Assembly (NCBI GenBank): GCA_016213175.1
Contig: JACRBF010000009.1
Span: forward strand, 1 to 33,638
From: Chlamydiia bacterium
GTDB lineage: Bacteria > Chlamydiota > Chlamydiia > Chlamydiales > SM23-39
Reading direction: 5' to 3'
Length of the DNA: 33,638 nucleotides
Shown: positions 25,231-33,476 of the stretch, in pieces
How the letters are laid out: each line of letters starts with the position of its first letter
Position numbering within the stretch: the first letter of the stretch is position 1
Made by a program: the position numbers and the translations under genes
Notes under the pieces: model-generated
The model's database searches: none
Told to the model about the DNA's origin: nothing
Seen by the model: the letters and a program-made list of their open reading frames with translations, nothing else

Positions 25231-26106
25231 TTAGCTCTCTATGGCCTTTTTCACGGCAAGCCCCATCTCCGCAGGATTTCTTGTAATTGTAGCACGCGCC
25301 TTACGAAACGCTTCGTACTTTTGTTCAGCCGTCCCTTTTCCACCCGAAATGATCGCCCCAGCATGTCCCATCCGCTTGCCCGGAGGCGCTGTAGTCCCCG
25401 CAATGAAAACAGCCACTGGTTTCTTGCAGTGCTGCAAAAGCCAATCCGCCGCCATCTCTTCAGCATCGCCCCCGATTTCCCCAATGAGTAAAATAGCCTC
25501 TGTTTCAGTATCTTGCTGAAACAGCTGGAGGACATCGATGAAATTGGTGCCGTTCAGCGGATCGCCTCCGATTCCTACGCAAGTCGATTGACCAAGCCCC
25601 AACTGGGAGGTCTGCCATACTGCCTCGTACGTAAGCGTACCCGATCTCGAAACGATACCCACCTTCCCTTTTTTATGAATGTAACCCGGCATGATGCCGA
25701 TTTTACACGCGCCGGGCGTAATAATTCCAGGACAATTGGGACCGATCAGGCGCGATGTCTTAGAACTACTCATCACCCGTTTGACCTCGAGCATATCGCG
25801 CACCGGAATCCCCTCCGTAATGCATACGATCAGAGGAATACCAGCATCTTCCGCCTCTAAAATAGCATCTGCGCAATAGGGCGCTGGGACAAAAATCAGT
25901 GTCGCATCGGGATGCACAGCCTTTTTTGCCTCCCAAACTGTATCGAAAACAGGGACACCAAGCACCTCCTGCCCCCCTTTGCCTGGAGTAACTCCCCCCA
26001 CCAGATGAGTCCCATACTCTTGGCATTGCTCTGCGTGGAAACGCCCCGCCTGCCCCGTAATCCCCTGTACAATCAATCGAGTCTGCTTATTAATCAATAT
26101 GCCCAT
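25231..26106 (-). CDS. sucD: Succinyl-CoA synthetase alpha subunit
   Basis: The 291-residue subunit contains the N-terminal CoA-binding domain ([27 protein letters not shown]) and the phosphohistidine loop [17 protein letters not shown] with His248. It works with SucC to convert succinyl-CoA to succinate, with substrate-level formation of ATP or GTP. Length and motifs are normal. The ATG at 26106 follows an 80-nt gap after sucC. It is the middle gene of sucC-sucD-M50 on the minus strand, matching the adjacency of sucC and sucD in Chlamydia, whose TCA cycle is partial. Confidence 0.97.
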   Translation of the reverse strand: MGILINKQTRLIVQGITGQAGRFHAEQCQEYGTHLVGGVTPGKGGQEVLGVPVFDTVWEAKKAVHPDATLIFVPAPYCADAILEAEDAGIPLIVCITEGIPVRDMLEVKRVMSSSKTSRLIGPNCPGIITPGACKIGIMPGYIHKKGKVGIVSRSGTLTYEAVWQTSQLGLGQSTCVGIGGDPLNGTNFIDVLQLFQQDTETEAILLIGEIGGDAEEMAADWLLQHCKKPVAVFIAGTTAPPGKRMGHAGAIISGGKGTAEQKYEAFRKARATITRNPAEMGLAVKKAIES

Positions 26107-26173
26107 GTCTGAACCTACTCTCAGTAAAAAGTTTCAGTCGATTCTTGTGTTCTTAAAACTGTCTGCAATCTTG

Positions 26174-26189
26174 GACTCTTAGACTCTTA
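26174..26189. repeat. Tandem octamer at the sucC stop codon
   Basis: GACTCTTA occurs twice in tandem (26174-26181 and 26182-26189). The second copy includes the sucC stop codon, so the duplication repeats that stop context. It looks like a small slippage event, without visible effect. Confidence 0.6.
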
Positions 26190-27350
26190 TCTTTTCAACG
26201 CTTGGACTGCGATTTCAGCAGCTCTTTGCAGATTTTCCGCAGTACCAATCTTCAGGTGGCTTTCTCGAAAAAGACGCCTCCCTTCTTCTACATTCGTCCC
26301 CTCTAGACGGACAACGATAGGAAGGGTGATACGCTGCTCTTTGGCCGCATGAATCACCCCCTCAGCAATTGTAGCGCAGTTCATGATGCCGCCGAAGATA
26401 TTCACTAGGATTGCCTTCACTTTCGGATCAGAGAGGATAATCCGAAAGCCCGCAGATACCTTCTCTTTCGAAGCGCCGCCTCCTACATCGAGAAAATTAG
26501 CAGGCGCCCCTCCGCACAGCTGAATCATATCCATCGTCGCCATCGCAAGACCCGCTCCATTGACCATACAACCGATATTGCCATGCATTGCAATGTAGGC
26601 AAGATCGAATTCTTTCGCAGCAGCCTCCTGCGGAGAGACCTGTGTAGGATCATAGAAAGAGCCGATCTCCGGTTGCCTAAATAGCGCATTATCATCGATG
26701 CTTAATTTGGCATCGAGCGCCACAATTTCCCCCTCTTCCGTCTTGATGAGAGGATTAATCTCTAATAAAGAGGCATCTTTCTCGATAAAGCATTGGGCAA
26801 TTCCTGCAGCAATGCGCGCCCCCTGCTTTGCTTCCTCTCCCTTCCAGCCCATGAACTTGCATAACCTGAGGATCTGATAAGGGCGCAATTTACCACTGAA
26901 ATCGAACGGCATTTGTAAAATCTTTTCCGGATGCTTGACCGCAATCTCCTCGATCTCCATTCCCCCTTCCGGCGAAGCGATTAAAAGAGGTACTGCCTTT
27001 GCGCGGTCGATCAACGCTCCAATGTAATACTCTTTTGCAATCTGCATCGGCTTTGAAATAAGCACCTGATGCGCGATAACACCCTCTGGGCCTGTCTGTT
27101 GGTTGACCATCTTCATCCCAATGAGCGCCTGGGCGATCTGCGCAATCTCCGCGCGCGTCTTGGCAAACGTAACGCCGCCCGCTTTTCCTCTGCCGCCCGC
27201 ATGCACCTGGATCTTCACAACTGCCTGATCGAGGCAAAGCATCTCCGCCACTTTCCGCGCCTCCTCAACACTCGAGGCCACCCCAAATGGAGGGATCGCA
27301 ATCCCATAGCGTTCTAACACTTTCTTAGCCTGAAATTCATGCAAATTCAT
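26187..27350 (-). CDS. sucC: Succinyl-CoA synthetase beta subunit
   Basis: The 387-residue subunit begins [17 protein letters not shown], the family hallmark, and has the ATP-grasp segment [17 protein letters not shown]. The C-terminal ligase domain contains [14 protein letters not shown] and [17 protein letters not shown], which contact the phosphohistidine loop of SucD. It determines the nucleotide used. The length is normal for the Escherichia coli type (388). The ATG at 27350 is divergent from ftsY with 51 nt between the starts, so both promoters must lie in or near this short region. It is the first gene of the sucC-sucD-M50 transcript. Confidence 0.97.
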   Translation of the reverse strand: MNLHEFQAKKVLERYGIAIPPFGVASSVEEARKVAEMLCLDQAVVKIQVHAGGRGKAGGVTFAKTRAEIAQIAQALIGMKMVNQQTGPEGVIAHQVLISKPMQIAKEYYIGALIDRAKAVPLLIASPEGGMEIEEIAVKHPEKILQMPFDFSGKLRPYQILRLCKFMGWKGEEAKQGARIAAGIAQCFIEKDASLLEINPLIKTEEGEIVALDAKLSIDDNALFRQPEIGSFYDPTQVSPQEAAAKEFDLAYIAMHGNIGCMVNGAGLAMATMDMIQLCGGAPANFLDVGGGASKEKVSAGFRIILSDPKVKAILVNIFGGIMNCATIAEGVIHAAKEQRITLPIVVRLEGTNVEEGRRLFRESHLKIGTAENLQRAAEIAVQALKR

Positions 27351-27401
27351 AGATACTCCCCAGCAAACTCCTTATCTGTTAGAATCCAATTTCGAGCAAC
27401 T

Positions 27402-28316
27402 ATGATGCGCAATTTTTTCAAAAAACTCCTCTCTCCTTTCTCAAAAATGAAGTCGTTGCTCGGGCAAAAGCTGCGCCTTCTCTTTTCCCGCACACCTGAC
27501 AACGCCGCTTTCGACGAACTCGAACAGATGTTTTATGAAGCCGACCTAGGACCGCAAATAGCAGGCAAGCTCGTAGACCATCTGCGGCTGCTCTCTTGCA
27601 AGCATCCTAATCCCGATGCCTACCTTGCATTGATTAAAGAAGAGCTACTAGCGGTTTTTACCTCCATTAAACAAGAGCAAAAGCTCCCCATGCATACACC
27701 GCATGTGATCCTCGTCGTGGGAGTCAACGGTTCAGGAAAAACGACAACGCTTGCGAAATTAGCCCGTTTCTACCAGGCAGAGGGCAAAAAGGTACTCATT
27801 GCAGCAGGAGATACGTTCCGTGCGGCTGCGGTAGAACAGCTAGAGGCCTGGGGCGCTCGTTTAAATATCCCCATCGTGAAATCACAGCCGAACGGAGACC
27901 CCTCCGCAGTGGCGTTCGATGCTTTAGCCTCAGCCAAAGCTCAAGGACTCGATATCGTCCTCATCGACACCGCAGGACGATTGCAGAATAAAACCGATCT
28001 CATGCAAGAGCTTGCTAAAGTGCGAAGAGTCTGTCAGAAACAGATCGAGAGAGCTCCTCACGAAACTCTCCTCGTTCTTGATGCCACCGTCGGTCAAAAT
28101 TCCCTCGATCAAGCGCGCACCTTCCATCAATTTACCCCCATTACAGGGATCGTCCTTTCCAAACTCGATGGCTCTGCCAAAGGGGGCATCGCTGTGCCGA
28201 TTTGCCAAGAACTCAAAATCCCCATCCAATGGGTAGGCCTCGGAGAAGATGCAGAGGATCTCATTCCCTTTGATCCCGAAAGCTATCTCAATGCACTCCT
28301 CGGCATGACCAAATGA
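27402..28316 (+). CDS. ftsY: Signal recognition particle receptor FtsY
   Basis: The 304-residue GTPase has an N domain (about 30-95), Walker A GVNGSGKT (107-114), the insertion DTFRAAAVEQL typical of SRP GTPases, DTAGR (189-193) and SKLDGSAKGG (253-262). It receives the Ffh-ribosome complex at the membrane for co-translational insertion. It lacks the long acidic A domain of Escherichia coli FtsY; instead a basic amphipathic start (MMRNFFKKLLSPFSKMKSLL) probably binds membrane lipid. The start may be ATG 27402 or 27405. It is divergent from sucC, as in the Chlamydia gene order. Confidence 0.96.
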   Translation: MMRNFFKKLLSPFSKMKSLLGQKLRLLFSRTPDNAAFDELEQMFYEADLGPQIAGKLVDHLRLLSCKHPNPDAYLALIKEELLAVFTSIKQEQKLPMHTPHVILVVGVNGSGKTTTLAKLARFYQAEGKKVLIAAGDTFRAAAVEQLEAWGARLNIPIVKSQPNGDPSAVAFDALASAKAQGLDIVLIDTAGRLQNKTDLMQELAKVRRVCQKQIERAPHETLLVLDATVGQNSLDQARTFHQFTPITGIVLSKLDGSAKGGIAVPICQELKIPIQWVGLGEDAEDLIPFDPESYLNALLGMTK

Positions 28317-28373
28317 CCCCTTCCCAGGATACCCGTCGTATGATACTCTCTTTGTCGATTCGGTTTTTTCTTT

Positions 28374-29057
28374 ATGCGCAGCCTCCATCCTTGGCCTACA
28401 TTCCCCTCCAACCTCACCCCACCCGCTACCCGTCCCCTTGCGCTTTTATTCATCCTTCAAGAATGGCTCTCCCTCGTCCAGTTGACAACACACCTCAAGC
28501 AACTCTCAGCAGATAATCTCTTAGCGATTGCGAAATATCTGGACAAACTACTCCTCTCTTCTCTCAACAATCCCTTCACGCAGACAGGTGGATCTCTAGA
28601 CAAATTGTGCTTTTACTGCGGCATTTTGCTCCAAGCATCGAATATCAGCGATGAGACCATTCCCACCCTTTTGGAAACGATGCGTAATGCCACTGTCAAA
28701 GTGAGAACCAAGCACCTCTCCTGGAGCAAGCAAGCTGCGCAAGCCAAGGAAGAGGTACGGCAAGAATTATTCCAATTTAAACAAAATCTACGCCAAAATC
28801 TCAGCTCTTTCTTCTCAGCGCTTTTCCCATTTCTGCAAGAGACCTACATGGACGAGAACGTATTACTCTATCTCATCGAACATCGAGAGGCATTCAACCT
28901 CTTTCTCGGGCCAAGAGCGATTGAAAACCTCCTTCGCATTTTTTTCCCTGCAGGGATTGATTCTCTCCGAGAAACCATTTGCAATGGGTATACGCGCAGG
29001 GGATTTGCCGCCTTCTATACGCAGCAAGAGCCCCTTCTCAGCGCTCTTGATTGGTAG
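28374..29057 (+). CDS. Hypothetical helical protein
   Basis: The function of this 227-residue protein is not recognised. It is predicted to be mostly helical with many Leu and Phe residues, for example LSADNLLAIAKYLDKLLLSS and FFSALFPFLQETYMDENVLL. A Cys pair (CFYC) lies near residue 80. There is no signal peptide; the first 40 residues are Pro-rich with a short hydrophobic stretch (ALLFILQEWLSLV). The ATG at 28374 has no ribosome site, and an in-frame stop lies shortly upstream (28341-28343), so a later start is possible. It begins 57 nt after ftsY on the same strand and may be part of that transcript. The downstream 199 nt hold a large palindrome. Confidence 0.6.
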   Translation: MRSLHPWPTFPSNLTPPATRPLALLFILQEWLSLVQLTTHLKQLSADNLLAIAKYLDKLLLSSLNNPFTQTGGSLDKLCFYCGILLQASNISDETIPTLLETMRNATVKVRTKHLSWSKQAAQAKEEVRQELFQFKQNLRQNLSSFFSALFPFLQETYMDENVLLYLIEHREAFNLFLGPRAIENLLRIFFPAGIDSLRETICNGYTRRGFAAFYTQQEPLLSALDW

Positions 29058-29086
29058 GTCTAGTGCTCTATCAGAGTCTTGCTATG

Positions 29087-29250
29087 ATATCCCGAACGTG
29101 ATTCAATGGTCGGATTTAGGCTGATGTGAAAGCTCTCTCGGTTCAACAATCATAAGTTGCTCAATATTAGAAATATGAGGCAACTTACGATCGTTAAATC
29201 GAGAGGCTTTGACACAACCGAAAGCCCAATTCTTGAATCACGTTCGGTAT
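29087..29250. repeat. Third long palindrome (about 164 bp), single copy here
   Basis: The outer arms ATATCCCGAACGTGATTCAA (29087-29106) and TTGAATCACGTTCGG (29233-29247) pair. The inner arms around 29134-29160 (CTCTCGGTTCAACAATCATA) and 29177-29206 also pair, with an apex at about 29167-29171. Pairing between the outer and inner blocks is looser. The sequence differs from families A and B, so it is a separate element. It fills most of the gap between the two hypothetical genes, and its right end touches the likely start region of the next gene. Confidence 0.82.
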
Positions 29251-29256
29251 AGATCT

Positions 29257-30063
29257 ATGGCATCTTATATCACAGAGGCTCTCGATTTGATTCGTGCAGG
29301 CAACCTCCTCTTAGAAGAAGAGAAAACCATCTTTGCCTCTCCTGAAGATGCCGCCTATTTCCGCTCTAGAGCATCTTCTACCCGCCACGCCGCCTCTCCC
29401 TCTATTCCCCCTTTCAACCCAGTACCGATTCCCGAACCAGTAGCACGCGAGCTCCAGCCGCCGCCTGCGCCATTGCCCGTCAAAGTGGAAGCGCTCTTAC
29501 AACACATCCCTCTCGAAAAACCACCTCAGCCTGTGCAGAGGGCGGAGCTGCCTACGCCAGACAAACTCCCCGTAGGGCATCTACGCGCCCTCATTACAAA
29601 AATAGCTCCCGGATATCCGCTCGTAGATCACCCGCCGCCCGATCAAATCGCACGTCAAATTGCCAATCGATGGAAAACAAAAAATCAATCAGCGCCTATC
29701 TCGGTTCTTTCCCACGGGGAAAACCCGCAACACAAGGCGCTTCTCGAGGCCATTACCAACGCTCTTGACATCTCCTTCGATTCCGCCCGCTTGATTCAGG
29801 CAGAACCGATTGAAAAAGAGAAACAGTGGGAACAGTTCCTCTCCGCCGAAAACCTGAAACACATCGTGATCTGCGATGCGACTCTTTGGCAGTTAAACCA
29901 TTTAAGGCAATTTTATAAAGAAGTGCCCGCGCAAGGAATACGGACTCTGGGCGCACACCCACTCTTTCTTTTACCCGACCTCTCTCTTTACCTCAAAGAT
30001 CCCCTTCTCAAGCGCTCTCTTTGGAAAGCTTTATGCCAAACATTTTCGCCGAAATCCTCCTAG
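29257..30063 (+). CDS. Hypothetical protein with possible UDG-like C-terminal domain
   Basis: This 268-residue protein is not securely identified. The N-terminal 40 residues are helical (ASYITEALDLIRAGNLLLEE), then a long Pro-rich linker (about 55-115) leads to a C-terminal domain (about 150-268). The end GAHPLFLLPDLSLYLKDPLLKRSLWKAL recalls, in its HP...LL...P..K...W..L pattern, the closing motif of family 4 uracil-DNA glycosylases, but the catalytic GE-A-PG motif is not seen. It may therefore be an inactive, protein-binding version. The start at ATG 29257 was chosen because the frame before it runs in the palindrome; TTG 29209 is the alternative. It overlaps priA by 31 nt, implying coupling. 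Confidence 0.6.
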   Translation: MASYITEALDLIRAGNLLLEEEKTIFASPEDAAYFRSRASSTRHAASPSIPPFNPVPIPEPVARELQPPPAPLPVKVEALLQHIPLEKPPQPVQRAELPTPDKLPVGHLRALITKIAPGYPLVDHPPPDQIARQIANRWKTKNQSAPISVLSHGENPQHKALLEAITNALDISFDSARLIQAEPIEKEKQWEQFLSAENLKHIVICDATLWQLNHLRQFYKEVPAQGIRTLGAHPLFLLPDLSLYLKDPLLKRSLWKALCQTFSPKSS

Positions 30064-32246
30064 ACCAAAACCTCGCAAAGAGGCTCGATTATTCGATTCC
30101 CGAAGAGTGGAAAGAATCTTCTCAAGTAGGGATGCGCGTAGAAGTTCCTTTGAAGGGAAATCTCGTAAAAGGAACCATTGCGGCACTGAAAACAAGATCC
30201 TCCATTCCTCATGTACGCCCCATTGCGCGTCTTTTATCTACAGAATCGGAATTAAGCGATGCGCAGTGGGCGCTTGCTCACTGGATGTCCCGCTATTATA
30301 TGACTCCCCTTCAAAGAGTTTTGAAATGTTTCATCCCACCCAATGTACGTAAGGACGTACAAGCAAAGACCCAAGTTTTTTTAACGCTTGCCATCAGTAA
30401 AGAAGAGGCACTCAGAGAGTGCGAACGGTTACGTACGAAAGCCCCTCAAATAGCCTCTGCGTTAGAAGCCGCGCTCCAATGGAAAAAGGGATGCTGGGCC
30501 GCCTCGTTCGCAAAAGAAGAGAATATTCCCAAAAAGACAATCGACCAACTCATCAAGCAAAAAATCTTTGCATCCAAAAAAATGGCCCTAGGCACAGACC
30601 TTCTGCTCAACGAAGAATTTTTTCTCGCAAAACCGAAAACATTGAATGACGAACAAGCCAAATGCCTCAAGGCGATCTCTCAATCCCTCAGCACAGGCGT
30701 CTTCGCCTCTCATCTACTCCACGGCGTTACAGGAAGCGGTAAAACCGAAATCTATCTTCAAGCAATTCAAATGGCCCTAGATCAAGGAAAGGGGGCAATC
30801 CTCCTCGTCCCCGAAGTCTCTCTCACTTCGCAAACGATTGAACGGTTCCGCTCCCGTTTCTTAGAAAAAATTGCCGTCCTTCACCATAAACGCAGTCTAG
30901 GAGAAAGGAGCCATTCATGGACCCTTTTGCGTACAGGAGAGATCCGCATCGCAGTGGGGGCAAGATCTGCCGTTTTCGCCCCCATGAAAAATCTCGGACT
31001 CATCATCGTCGATGAGGAGCACGACAGCTCCTACAAACAAAGCGATGAAATCCCCTGCTATCACGCCCGTAATATTGCCGTGATGCGCTCTCATCTCGAA
31101 AAGGCCGTCGTGGTGCTTGGCAGCGCTACCCCTTCGATCGAATCGCGCTACAATGCAGACATCGGGAAATATCAACTCCATACCCTGAACGCACGTGCAG
31201 CCTCTGCAAAACTCCCCTCTATACGCATTATCGATATGAAGGAAGTCTATCTCGTCAATGGGGGCTTCACTCACTTCTCAGGGGAGCTGATCGATGCGAT
31301 CCAAACCCGCATCCAAAAAGGGGAACAGACGCTTCTTTTCCTCAATAAGCGGGGATACCATAGGCTACAGATCTGCGCCTTCTGCCGCAACATTGTCAAA
31401 TGCCCCCATTGCGACCTTGCACTCACATTCCACAAACAGGAAGAAGAGCTGCGCTGTCACCTATGCAGCTATCAGCAAAAGGCCATACGAAAATGCCCCT
31501 CTTGCCAAAGCACAGATCCCTTAGAATTCAAAGGATTTGGCACAGAGCATGTAGAGCGCTCTCTCCATGCACTCTTTCCCTCAATCCGAACCCTCAGAAT
31601 GGATCGCGACACAACGCACAAAAAGGACAGTCATGAAGAGCTATTCAAACAATTTCGCGCCCATAAGGCAGATGTCTTAATCGGAACGCAAATGATCGCC
31701 AAAGGCTTCCATTTTCCTTCCGTCACCCTCGTAGGCGTTTTGAACCCCGATGCGATGCTGCATATCCCTGATTTTCGTTCCACGGAATCGACCTTTCAAC
31801 TGCTCACTCAAGTAGCAGGACGCTCCGGGAGATCTGAACTTGCGGGCGAAGTGATCCTGCAAACCTTTCTTCCGCACCACCCGATCATCCAACTGGCAGC
31901 CTCGCAAGATTACTCCTCTTTCTATAAAACAGAAATCGAGGAGAGGCGCATGTTCGGCTATCCCCCATTTACCCATTTTATCAAAATCCTCTTTACATCG
32001 AATGATCTCGAGACAGCAACAACAGCTGCCCACAAAGCGCACGCCTACCTCGTTCCCTTGCTGCCGTTGCAAGCTACAGCTCTTGCCCCTTCCCCCTCAG
32101 GACACGCCAAAATCAAAGATCTGCATCGGATCCAATTCCTCATTAAGACCCCACGGATTGAACCCCTGATTGCCTTACTTACAGAACTACCCAGCTTCGG
32201 CGCTCAAATAAAGATCGATGTCGACCCGTTATCCACATTCTTCTAA
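30033..32246 (+). CDS. priA: Primosomal protein N' (replication restart helicase PriA)
   Basis: The 737-residue helicase has an N-terminal 3'-DNA-binding domain (from IFAEILLDQNLAKRLDYSIP), Walker A GVTGSGKT (231-238), and the DEEH box in IIVDEEHDSSYKQ (327-330). Four Cys pairs follow (448/451, 457/460, 475/478, 488/491), the two zinc sites inserted in the helicase domain. Motif VI is seen in QVAGRSGRS. PriA recognises stalled forks and reloads the replicative helicase. The start at ATG 30033 was chosen because GGAAAG lies at a good distance and the family begins here; the TTG at 30021 adds four residues. The 5' end overlaps the preceding hypothetical gene by 31 nt. Confidence 0.96.
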   Translation: MPNIFAEILLDQNLAKRLDYSIPEEWKESSQVGMRVEVPLKGNLVKGTIAALKTRSSIPHVRPIARLLSTESELSDAQWALAHWMSRYYMTPLQRVLKCFIPPNVRKDVQAKTQVFLTLAISKEEALRECERLRTKAPQIASALEAALQWKKGCWAASFAKEENIPKKTIDQLIKQKIFASKKMALGTDLLLNEEFFLAKPKTLNDEQAKCLKAISQSLSTGVFASHLLHGVTGSGKTEIYLQAIQMALDQGKGAILLVPEVSLTSQTIERFRSRFLEKIAVLHHKRSLGERSHSWTLLRTGEIRIAVGARSAVFAPMKNLGLIIVDEEHDSSYKQSDEIPCYHARNIAVMRSHLEKAVVVLGSATPSIESRYNADIGKYQLHTLNARAASAKLPSIRIIDMKEVYLVNGGFTHFSGELIDAIQTRIQKGEQTLLFLNKRGYHRLQICAFCRNIVKCPHCDLALTFHKQEEELRCHLCSYQQKAIRKCPSCQSTDPLEFKGFGTEHVERSLHALFPSIRTLRMDRDTTHKKDSHEELFKQFRAHKADVLIGTQMIAKGFHFPSVTLVGVLNPDAMLHIPDFRSTESTFQLLTQVAGRSGRSELAGEVILQTFLPHHPIIQLAASQDYSSFYKTEIEERRMFGYPPFTHFIKILFTSNDLETATTAAHKAHAYLVPLLPLQATALAPSPSGHAKIKDLHRIQFLIKTPRIEPLIALLTELPSFGAQIKIDVDPLSTFF

Positions 32247-32285
32247 ACAAGTTGCAAAGTCGAGTGAGCCAATTGCCTCGAGTAC

Positions 32286-32504
32286 TTAACTGGCAGAAAC
32301 TCTTTCATTAATGCGTTGCTTAATCCCACGCCAGTTCGTAATTTGATAGATCGCTGCAGCAGCAATTACAATATAGAAAAATCGATCTAGAAAACGACTG
32401 TCGAAGATAAAATGAATCAGGTCAAAATCGAATATACCAATTACGCCCCAATTGAGTGCACCAATCCAAATCAAAATCAGCGATGCGATGTCTAATTTTT
32501 TCAT
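32286..32504 (-). CDS. DUF378 small membrane protein (second of a tandem pair)
   Basis: The 72-residue protein has two membrane helices (LASLILIWIGALNWGVIG-type start and FFYIVIAAAAIYQIT). It carries the DUF378 hallmark GALNWGVIGIFDFDLI, known from YuzA-like proteins of unknown function. It ends in a short basic tail (RGIKQRINERVSAS). It lies 10 nt after its paralogue on the minus strand, so the two are one operon made by tandem duplication. The two differ mainly in the loop and tail, suggesting they may form a heteromer. There are 39 nt between it and the convergent priA stop. Confidence 0.85.
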   Translation of the reverse strand: MKKLDIASLILIWIGALNWGVIGIFDFDLIHFIFDSRFLDRFFYIVIAAAAIYQITNWRGIKQRINERVSAS

Positions 32505-32514
32505 ATTCTTCCTC

Positions 32515-32730
32515 TTATTCGTTATCTGTAAATTTCATAGACCATTCACCAGCAAACCAGTAAATCACTTTGAAAAGCCCTGCAACTCCAAAAATGATGT
32601 ACACTAGTCGATCTGCCAAAGCCCCTTCTACTAAAAAATCGACTAAATCAAAATAGAACACTCCAATAACACCCCAATTCAATGCTCCAATAATGATCAA
32701 GACCGTTGCAATAATATCCAGACCTCGCAT
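32515..32730 (-). CDS. DUF378 small membrane protein (first of a tandem pair)
   Basis: The 71-residue protein is a paralogue of the next gene: MRGLDIIATVLIIIGALNWG aligns with its first helix, VIGVFYFDLVDFLVEG with the loop, and RLVYIIFGVAGLFKVIYW with the second helix. The tail here is acidic or neutral (AGEWSMKFTDNE) rather than basic. The function of DUF378 is unknown. The ATG at 32730 has an AAAGGTAAAG ribosome region. It is upstream in a two-gene operon. A 75-nt region separates it from the next minus-strand gene, enough for its own promoter. Confidence 0.85.
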   Translation of the reverse strand: MRGLDIIATVLIIIGALNWGVIGVFYFDLVDFLVEGALADRLVYIIFGVAGLFKVIYWFAGEWSMKFTDNE

Positions 32731-32805
32731 GAACTTTACCTTTGCTGTGTTTCTTTACCCGTTATCACACCCATTTTTTTGTGTATATAAGAAAAGTCAC
32801 TCCCA

Positions 32806-33456
32806 TCAAAAAATTCGCAAAGGACTCAAGATAACCTCTATATCATCCACAGGATTGAAGAACCCCTCAATATAAGAGCCGATCCCTGCCTCGTGAAAGA
32901 TTTTTTGAATGACCCCCGATGTGGGAAAACCGCGCACGCCGTCAATATCAGTCAATTCGAGCCGATCGAAATGCCGTTTCTCCACTTCCCCAAAGAGAGA
33001 GGCTCCGTGAACTTCCAGGTTGAAATCGACAAGAACCAATTTACGAATCGTTACATGCCGTAAGCTTCTATTCTTCGGCATTCTCTGTGCAATCACCGTC
33101 CAATTGTTGCTGGAGTGATTCGTAAAATCTACACTGAGAAAACTCTGCTGGATCTCCAGCTGATCGATGACTGTCGTTGGGCCGAGAAGTTGAGAGAGTG
33201 CATAAGAAGCGTCAATTTTTGACGCTTTGAAAGCAGTCAGATTCTTAAATTCCCTGGGATTTTTCACTCTAAAACCGTACATGTGAGTCTGCTTAGGCCA
33301 AATCCCAATCCAATCCACCGAAACGGGAACACGTAACTTATGCGTTAAATAGGCCCCGAAAAGAGGCGCCTTGACAAGCCACAGGAATACAATTCCTGCC
33401 ATACAAGCAAGAAGCGCGATTTTCCAGCTATGAGCAAGCGCTTGTTTATGAACCAT
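32806..33456 (-). CDS. Single-pass membrane protein, possibly AsmA-like
   Basis: The 216-residue protein has one N-terminal membrane helix (about 12-30, IALLACMAGIVFLWLVKAP), then a beta-rich domain with repeating strand motifs. Examples are VSVDWIGIWPKQTHMYGFRV, KIDASYALSQLLG and VIDQLEIQQSFLSVDF, reminiscent of the repeating beta-groove units of AsmA or TamB lipid-transport proteins. The protein is shorter than those families, so this is a weak guess. It probably faces the periplasm from the inner membrane. The ATG at 33456 has AAGG close before it. Its 5' region contains a family A repeat 20 nt upstream, which could influence transcription. Confidence 0.68.
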   Translation of the reverse strand: MVHKQALAHSWKIALLACMAGIVFLWLVKAPLFGAYLTHKLRVPVSVDWIGIWPKQTHMYGFRVKNPREFKNLTAFKASKIDASYALSQLLGPTTVIDQLEIQQSFLSVDFTNHSSNNWTVIAQRMPKNRSLRHVTIRKLVLVDFNLEVHGASLFGEVEKRHFDRLELTDIDGVRGFPTSGVIQKIFHEAGIGSYIEGFFNPVDDIEVILSPLRIF

Positions 33457-33476
33457 TACCTTGTAGACACCCTCTA

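Noticed and set aside
26174-26189. Tandem octamer as a phase-variation tract
   Set aside because: Only two units, located at a stop codon and not in a promoter or early coding region.
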